Below, piece after piece: positions 59,204 through 64,000 of a stretch of 64,000 nt of DNA; the stretch's first letter is position 1, and the number at the start of each line of letters is the position of its first letter. This DNA is from JAEUTH01 sp039931675 (GTDB taxonomy: Bacteria > Bacteroidota > Bacteroidia > AKYH767-A > OLB10): NCBI GenBank assembly GCA_039931675.1, contig JBDTRM010000223.1, positions 1-64,000 on the forward strand. Direction: 5' to 3'. Under the pieces are notes generated by a model. That model was not told where the DNA came from, did no database searches, and saw only the letters and a program-made list of their open reading frames with translations. Made by a program: the position numbers and the translations under genes.

Positions 59204-60482
59204 ATGTTTTACCAATCGCTTTTATCTGGTCCGTATTAACAGTTGCTTCTTTCGCAAACCTGCGCCATTTTTTTACTGATTGATTTACGCTTTCGATTAT
59301 TGATAATGGTTTTTTGATGTTCATTTCCTTAGCCACCGATAAAACATCTGCTTTTTTAATGTCATCATTTTTTCCGTTGATTGAAAGTTGGTGAGCCTTC
59401 ATCCATTTGTTCTTAGGGTCATAAGCATAAGTTACATCATAAGCTGGCGATAACTTCCATTTGCTTTCTTCATTCATTAAGAAAGAAATATTTTTTGTGT
59501 GGTCATCCTGGTTTCTTGCAATTACATTAAATATCATTCTCATATATAACTGCTCAAAATCTGAGTAAGGAAGTTTTAACTGCCGCATGATTTGAAATGC
59601 TTGCTCGTAAGAATATGCTGTTGCATTATTATAATCATAATGTGCAATAGCACATAATGTTTGCATGTGAAGTTTGGTGTTCCCGATTCTGTCAAATCGC
59701 TTAGTCATAAAATGAGAGCGATTATTTTCATTCAACAGCTTACACGTTGTCATATTAATTCCGCAATCCAAAGCCATTTTATAATAAGCATATTCAATTT
59801 TGCCATAACCCTTCGGGTCTCCTAACTGCCGATTGGTTACCCCATCAAACTTAATTATCCAATACTCAAAATCAGTTAAGTTATCAATATGACCTGAACG
59901 CACTTCACCTGTTTTTTCATTGTAAGCAATTATTGCCTTTGCCCTTGCACCTCCAGCCGATGTGCCAACGCTGATAATATTTGATAAAGCCTTATCGGGT
60001 TTTGCTTTAATGTTCGTGCGCAATTTTTTTTTCTCTTCCAAAACTTCCCTTGCTAAACGCACCAATGCTTTGATTTCAATTTGTTCATTGTTGTCATCAA
60101 TTGAATGAGTTGCAGGTTCAAACTCTATGGCGCCCATTCCTCTTTTACCTGTGTAACATAAACGCTCCACAGGATTAACTGAATCAGGGTCTCTACCTTG
60201 GCGGGCTAACCAGGCATCCAACAAATTATTTCCAAATTTATCGGGTAATGAATCTGCCAGTAATCCGGGTAAGCCTTTATACGTTTCTTTATTCAATAAT
60301 GGAAAAGAAAAAATTCTTTGGCCGTTTTTTATTTCTTTTAATGGCATTGTAACTGGCGAAACATCCCAATCCTTTTTAGAAAAAGTTGCATCAAACTCAA
60401 ATGTCGCCACCCCTTTTTGTTTATCCCACAAAACGGCCCCCACTAAGGTTTTCCACAGATTCACTTTTGCAATCGTTATCAT
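59190..60482 (-). CDS. hipA: HipA-family serine/threonine kinase toxin
   Basis: A 430-residue HipA. The N-terminal subdomain LWKTLVGAVLWDKQKGVATF is followed by PLLNKETYKGLPGLLADSLP and GKRGMGAIEFEP. The P-loop serine region is SVGTSAGGARAKA, the catalytic block RNQDDHTKNISFLM (N-x-D-D-H-x-K-N) and the metal-binding block SPAYDVTYAY. The toxin phosphorylates a target, glutamyl-tRNA synthetase in the E. coli system, to slow growth; the target here is unknown. Its start overlaps the hipB stop by 4 bp. It is intact. Confidence 0.9.
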   Translation of the reverse strand: MITIAKVNLWKTLVGAVLWDKQKGVATFEFDATFSKKDWDVSPVTMPLKEIKNGQRIFSFPLLNKETYKGLPGLLADSLPDKFGNNLLDAWLARQGRDPDSVNPVERLCYTGKRGMGAIEFEPATHSIDDNNEQIEIKALVRLAREVLEEKKKLRTNIKAKPDKALSNIISVGTSAGGARAKAIIAYNEKTGEVRSGHIDNLTDFEYWIIKFDGVTNRQLGDPKGYGKIEYAYYKMALDCGINMTTCKLLNENNRSHFMTKRFDRIGNTKLHMQTLCAIAHYDYNNATAYSYEQAFQIMRQLKLPYSDFEQLYMRMIFNVIARNQDDHTKNISFLMNEESKWKLSPAYDVTYAYDPKNKWMKAHQLSINGKNDDIKKADVLSVAKEMNIKKPLSIIESVNQSVKKWRRFAKEATVNTDQIKAIGKTFNYL

Positions 60483-60841
60483 TTTGGTAGTTGCTTTTTA
60501 ATTGCCGTTTTCTTTTTGGGCGATGCTTTCAATCGTTGAGATTCTTGTTCTCTCAACATTTGCAACGGGCTTACTTCAGGCTCTTCGTTAAATGTATTTA
60601 AGACATAAAGTTTATCTAATGCTCTTAATATTTGCACGATAGTAAGTAATGTTGCCGCTCTTCCGTTTTCCATGCGACTTATAGTTACGCGGTCTAAACC
60701 TGCATGTTCTGCCAACTGGCTTTGCGACCAGTTTTTACTGAGGCGCATTTGTTTTAAATAAGTACAAACTTCTTTTACTATGGCGGGGTCACTAAGAATA
60801 TTCCAATTCTTATAGCGACTTATAGGCATCATTGTCTCCAT
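60479..60841 (-). CDS. hipB: HipB-like XRE antitoxin
   Basis: I take the ATG at 60841 (120 residues) as the start, because a TACCTTTG box at 60871-60878 lies inside the longer possible reading frame to 60928. The HTH is at about 35-78 (QLRLSKNWSQSQLAEHAGLD-type; QLAEHAGLDRVTISRMENGR). The C-terminal tail is basic (SPKKKTAIKKQLPK) and would occupy the HipA surface. It represses its own promoter as a complex with HipA in known systems. It is coupled to hipA by a 4-bp overlap. Confidence 0.88.
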   Translation of the reverse strand: METMMPISRYKNWNILSDPAIVKEVCTYLKQMRLSKNWSQSQLAEHAGLDRVTISRMENGRAATLLTIVQILRALDKLYVLNTFNEEPEVSPLQMLREQESQRLKASPKKKTAIKKQLPK

Positions 60842-60870
60842 TTTTTGATGATATTGTTGCTTTACAGCTA

Positions 60871-60878
60871 CAAAGGTA
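60871..60878 (-). promoter_or_regulatory. Putative -7 box (TACCTTTG) of hipBA
   Basis: TACCTTTG on the minus strand lies 29 bp before the ATG at 60841. It supports the shorter hipB start. No clear -33 element is seen. Confidence 0.5.
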
Positions 60879-61041
60879 AAATTATTTGTAGAGAATAAAA
60901 ATTTATATACGATGCTTACAAGCTTCATTAGTGGCTAAAATTGGTTATAACGAAGCTTTAAAGTTACATTTAAAATATTTCAAAGACAATAAAAATCAAA
61001 GCGTGGTTGGAAATTCCGCCTCAATATCAATTTGTAATTTC

Positions 61042-61971
61042 CTAAAGTCCCACAGGATGCCAGGTGGTTTTTATTTCCTGTGTATCCATAATGTGATATG
61101 GATTTTGCGCTTCGGCTGAAAAATAATTTTCGTAATAATTGTTAATGATGCGTTTTACATTTAAAGCTGCATTGAGCTGAAGGGTTTTTAATTCTTCCCC
61201 GTTTTTACCACCATACACCACAGCATTTACATCCATGTGGGTTGCAAATTGTTTTAGTAATTCTGATTTATAACCCGTAAGAATATTTACAACTCCGCTT
61301 GAAACATCTGATGCATGAAGCACTTCGGTAAAGTCTGTTGCTGTTAACGAAAATTTTTCGTCAGCTAAAACTATTACTGTGTTGCCACCAATAATGGCGG
61401 GAGCAATTAAAGAAACCAATCCTAATAAACCAGAAGTTTCAGAAGCAATCAAACCGACAACCCCTGTTGGTTCAGGATAGGAAAAATTAAAATGTGATGA
61501 TTCAACAGGGTTAACAGATGAAAAAAGCTGAATGTATTTATCACACCAACCTGCATAATAAACTAAGCTGTCAATTGCTGCTGTAATCTCTTGCTCTGCT
61601 ATAGTTTGCGAAACGCCTTGCAATAAAAAACTTTCTATGAATTGCGCTTTGCGGCCTTCAAGCACTTCGGCAATCCGATATAATATTTGTCCTTTGTTGT
61701 ACGCAGACTTTTTACTCCATTCTGGCTGTGCTTTACGAGCAACAACTACAGCATCACGAAAATCTTTGCGAGAAGCACGACAAATATTTGCAATGGTTTC
61801 CCCGTTTTTTTTTTCCAATTTAAAATAACGACCACTTTCGCTGCGAATGAATTTTCCATCCACATACATCTTATAAGTTTTGTTTACTGACAGACGTACA
61901 TGGTTGCCGTTAGCTGAACCATTAAGCTTTGCAGATTGTTTCTGCGATTTTTTTATTGCTACTGTTTCCAT
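61042..61971 (-). CDS. Short aldehyde-dehydrogenase-like protein lacking the catalytic part
   Basis: A 309-residue protein matching only the N-terminal NAD-binding half of aldehyde dehydrogenases. It shows KMYVDGKFIRSESGRYF, DFRDAVVVARKAQPEWSK, NFSYPEPTGVVGLIASETSG and IAPAIIGGNTVIVLADE. The normal family length is near 480-500; the catalytic Cys loop and the C-terminal domain are absent. Short ALDH-like proteins of about 300 residues are known next to full-length ALDH and deoC in some genomes, but here no partner is adjacent. The frame is open and its start and stop are normal, so I treat it as a gene, not a broken copy. Confidence 0.65.
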   Translation of the reverse strand: METVAIKKSQKQSAKLNGSANGNHVRLSVNKTYKMYVDGKFIRSESGRYFKLEKKNGETIANICRASRKDFRDAVVVARKAQPEWSKKSAYNKGQILYRIAEVLEGRKAQFIESFLLQGVSQTIAEQEITAAIDSLVYYAGWCDKYIQLFSSVNPVESSHFNFSYPEPTGVVGLIASETSGLLGLVSLIAPAIIGGNTVIVLADEKFSLTATDFTEVLHASDVSSGVVNILTGYKSELLKQFATHMDVNAVVYGGKNGEELKTLQLNAALNVKRIINNYYENYFSAEAQNPYHIMDTQEIKTTWHPVGL

Positions 61972-62055
61972 CTTCTATTTGAAAGTAATATTTAGTTACT
62001 AATTGACGATATGTTTTTGTTTCAAATTATTATACCTGGTTTTAAAATCTTGTAA

Positions 62056-64000
62056 TCAAAGTTTAACAACTCTCTTAAACATTTTTAAATCCCCCGTAAC
62101 AATCTGAATATTATAAACTCCCCGTTGCCAGTTCTCACCTATTCTAAATCCTGAAAAAATATCAGTGTATGTTTCTAACAACCTTCCCTCAACATCAAAC
62201 ACCATTAATTTGCTTATGATAGTTTCATCACTTATTCCAATTTCAAAATCATTAGTGGAAGGATTCGGGGAGATTCTTGCATCCAATGCATTCTCATCCC
62301 AAACTTCACTTAAAAGACGACACGGCACACTTACATTCACACCTACAGATTGCTTTGAACATCCGTAAGCATTGGTAACCTTTACTTTATAGGCACCTGA
62401 TGTTTTTGCTGTATAAATATTTGCGGTTGCATTGCTGATGTTCGCATTGTTTTTCAACCATTGGTATGATAAATTGGCTCCGGTGTTGGCTTGCAATTTT
62501 ACACTGTCGCCATTGCAAAATGTTGTTGGGCCTGATGCTGTAATAGTTGCTGCCGGTTTTGTATTTACTGTAAGATGTTTGGTTGCGGAAGAGACCGTGC
62601 AGCCCGTTCCATTAGTTATCACAACAAAATAATCGCCTGTTGTTTTTGCAGCAAATGTTGATGCATTAGCTCCAACAATTGCATTGTTATTCTGATACCA
62701 TTGATAGGTATAACTCCCAGTATTGGTTGAAAATATTACACTATCTCCATTGCAAAATGTTGTTGCTGCGCTTGTATCAATTTTTGCATAAGCATAACTG
62801 ACTGTTAGTTTAGGATGTTGTGACATAATGGGATTGTCCCCCGAAGAAATCCTTAGCCAGCAAACTGGGTAAACAAATTCATCAAGCATAATCATCATGC
62901 CTTTGTTTTGAGCTGAATCATTAACCCAAAAATTTACAAAGTCTTTAATGCTAACATTAAATGGCGTTTTGTTTGCAACGACATTATGCGGAACAGTAAT
63001 GCTTTCATATTCGCTGAATGCAGGCGCTGTACTAAAAGTCACTGTGTTCTCATTCCAGTTTTGGGTGATGTTTTTCAAGATAAGATGTTGAGCAGTGTTT
63101 GTAAACGCAACCACTGAATCAACGTACAATCTTAATGATGCTGAAATGACTGTACCACCTTGTGGAATACTGCTCAAATCAAATTTTAATAATGTCCTGT
63201 CGGCTGTGTGCAAACCTTTATACCAATTTGAAATTTCCATAAATGATGCATTTCCATAGTTAGTAGTTTGCCCGCCTATATAACTTTCAATATAAGTATC
63301 AATACCGTTTGAAGACGGCTGAAGCACCAAAGTCTTTGTTGGAAGCGTTGAACTCACGCTATTTGTTGCGCTTATCAATAGCGATGTTTTTGAACAACCG
63401 ATTTGATTGCTGACAACACATTTGTAATTCCCTGCTTTTGCAATATAAATGGATGGAGTCGTTCCGCCAACAAGTGCATCGCCATTTTTAAACCATTGAT
63501 ATTTTGAAATATTATTTCCCGATGCAGTAAGTGTTACTCCTGTTCCATTACAAATATTAACCGAACCGGTTGGCACGGTGCTTATAGTAGGATTTGCATA
63601 AAACGTAATGTCTTTAGTTTTACTTGTGTTGCATGTAAGTCCGGTAGTAATAACCCGATAAGTGCCTGTGGTTTTTATATAAATACTTTGTGTGTTTGCC
63701 CCTGAAATCGTGTTTCCATTTTTCTTCCACATATAACTGCTTGCGGATGCGCAAGTAAGCTGAATGGAATCGCCCACACATGCAACGCTTACGGGTGAGG
63801 TTATAAATGCACCGCTTTGAACGGTTACAGCAAAAGGCGCAGACTCTTTGTAGCAACTCGTACTGTAATAATTTCCACCAACAGTGTAATTACCGGAAAC
63901 AGTTGGACGATAAGATGTTGAAGTGGCTCCGGGTATGTTAACTCCGTTAAGTCTCCATTGGTAGGCATTATACCCAGCGGGTGTGCTTAACAAAACTGTA
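62056..64000 (-). CDS. T9SS-secreted adhesin-like protein with Ig/PKD-like repeats and DNRLRE domain, 5' end outside the window
   Basis: About 648 residues of a larger protein are visible; the minus frame stays open to the right edge. Repeated Ig/PKD-like modules carry the pattern Y-x-W-(F/L/Y)-K/L-N-G/N, for example YQWRLNGVNIPGAT, YQWFKNGDALVGGT, YQWYQNNNAIVGAN and YQWLKNNANISNAT. A DNRLRE/CBM96-like beta domain (about 215-400, TLVLQPSSNGIDTYIESYIG) lies in the middle. The last 75 residues are a T9SS type A sorting domain (DARISPNPSTNDFEIG, GVYNIQIVTGDLKMFKRVVKL). Such proteins are surface adhesins or enzyme scaffolds; the N-terminal function is unknown. Confidence 0.88.
   Translation of the reverse strand, partial: TVLLSTPAGYNAYQWRLNGVNIPGATSTSYRPTVSGNYTVGGNYYSTSCYKESAPFAVTVQSGAFITSPVSVACVGDSIQLTCASASSYMWKKNGNTISGANTQSIYIKTTGTYRVITTGLTCNTSKTKDITFYANPTISTVPTGSVNICNGTGVTLTASGNNISKYQWFKNGDALVGGTTPSIYIAKAGNYKCVVSNQIGCSKTSLLISATNSVSSTLPTKTLVLQPSSNGIDTYIESYIGGQTTNYGNASFMEISNWYKGLHTADRTLLKFDLSSIPQGGTVISASLRLYVDSVVAFTNTAQHLILKNITQNWNENTVTFSTAPAFSEYESITVPHNVVANKTPFNVSIKDFVNFWVNDSAQNKGMMIMLDEFVYPVCWLRISSGDNPIMSQHPKLTVSYAYAKIDTSAATTFCNGDSVIFSTNTGSYTYQWYQNNNAIVGANASTFAAKTTGDYFVVITNGTGCTVSSATKHLTVNTKPAATITASGPTTFCNGDSVKLQANTGANLSYQWLKNNANISNATANIYTAKTSGAYKVKVTNAYGCSKQSVGVNVSVPCRLLSEVWDENALDARISPNPSTNDFEIGISDETIISKLMVFDVEGRLLETYTDIFSGFRIGENWQRGVYNIQIVTGDLKMFKRVVKL

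Noticed and set aside
60931..61119. 62-codon plus-strand frame upstream of hipB
   Set aside because: It overlaps the ALDH-like gene on the other strand, its start is not ATG, and no domain is visible.
61042..61971. Aldehyde dehydrogenase pseudogene
   Set aside because: The frame is open with clean start and stop and short ALDH-like proteins of this length exist; the missing half is reported instead as an oddity.

Overview
The window looks like chromosomal DNA of a free-living, probably aerobic and carotenoid-pigmented member of the Bacteroidota (Chitinophagales/Sphingobacteriales-like). The grounds are AT-rich DNA, three secreted proteins with type IX secretion (T9SS) C-terminal sorting domains, repeated promoter-like boxes of the Bacteroidota form TAnnTTTG just before genes, no clear Shine-Dalgarno sites, MORN/YwqK-type repeats, and the DUF2339/DUF3999 and lycopene-cyclase families. 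Assignment below phylum is inference. I see no rRNA, prophage, CRISPR array or large conjugative element. It is an ordinary housekeeping chromosome rich in short palindromic repeats, with several toxin-antitoxin-like or accessory genes.

Layout. 1-4.6 kb: the 5' end of an IS200-like (RAYT-type) transposase with a perfect hairpin beside it, a secreted M28 peptidase, a GNAT acetyltransferase, and an AAA_14/DUF4143 ATPase bracketed by a 52-bp direct repeat that contains a palindrome. 4.7-12.1 kb: envelope and secreted proteins (DUF4139, sortilin-like BNR protein, small barrels, a lipoprotein) and an enoyl-CoA hydratase. 12.2-18 kb: purQ, ybaB, rnpA-yidD, a C-terminal processing protease and an O-antigen-ligase-like protein. 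18.2-30.5 kb: a sulfotransferase/aminotransferase pair, a MORN protein, a T9SS cargo protein, a TlpA thioredoxin, a DUF1016 (YhcG-type) nuclease whose gene contains three in-frame palindromes, a TMTC-like membrane/TPR protein, an SDR, tatA and an RlaP-type nucleotidyltransferase. 30.6-40 kb: Kdo transferase, an MBL-fold/methyltransferase pair, LD-carboxypeptidase, a VapBC-like pair, metG and a second AAA_14/DUF4143 ATPase. 40-50.7 kb: tRNA-Arg(CCT), crtZ and lycopene cyclase, the DUF3999/DUF2339 pair, tRNA-Arg(CCG), a K+ channel, purD, meaB, a T9SS esterase and a decayed RelE-type toxin next to its antitoxin. 50.9-64 kb: an EnvC-like murein hydrolase activator, a PurF-like amidotransferase, ybeY, DinB, an ECF sigma/anti-sigma pair, a second TMTC-like protein, hipBA, a short aldehyde dehydrogenase-like protein and a T9SS adhesin-like protein running off the right edge.

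The most unusual layer is the repeats. At least eight palindromic families recur between genes. One family lies in frame within the DUF1016 gene, and a degenerate (AGTGGT)n hexamer tract is inserted in frame twice in metG and once in purD. A 7-bp tandem repeat directly after the envC start codon could act as a phase-variation switch. The RAYT gene at the left edge is a candidate agent for at least some of the palindromes, but that link is inference.
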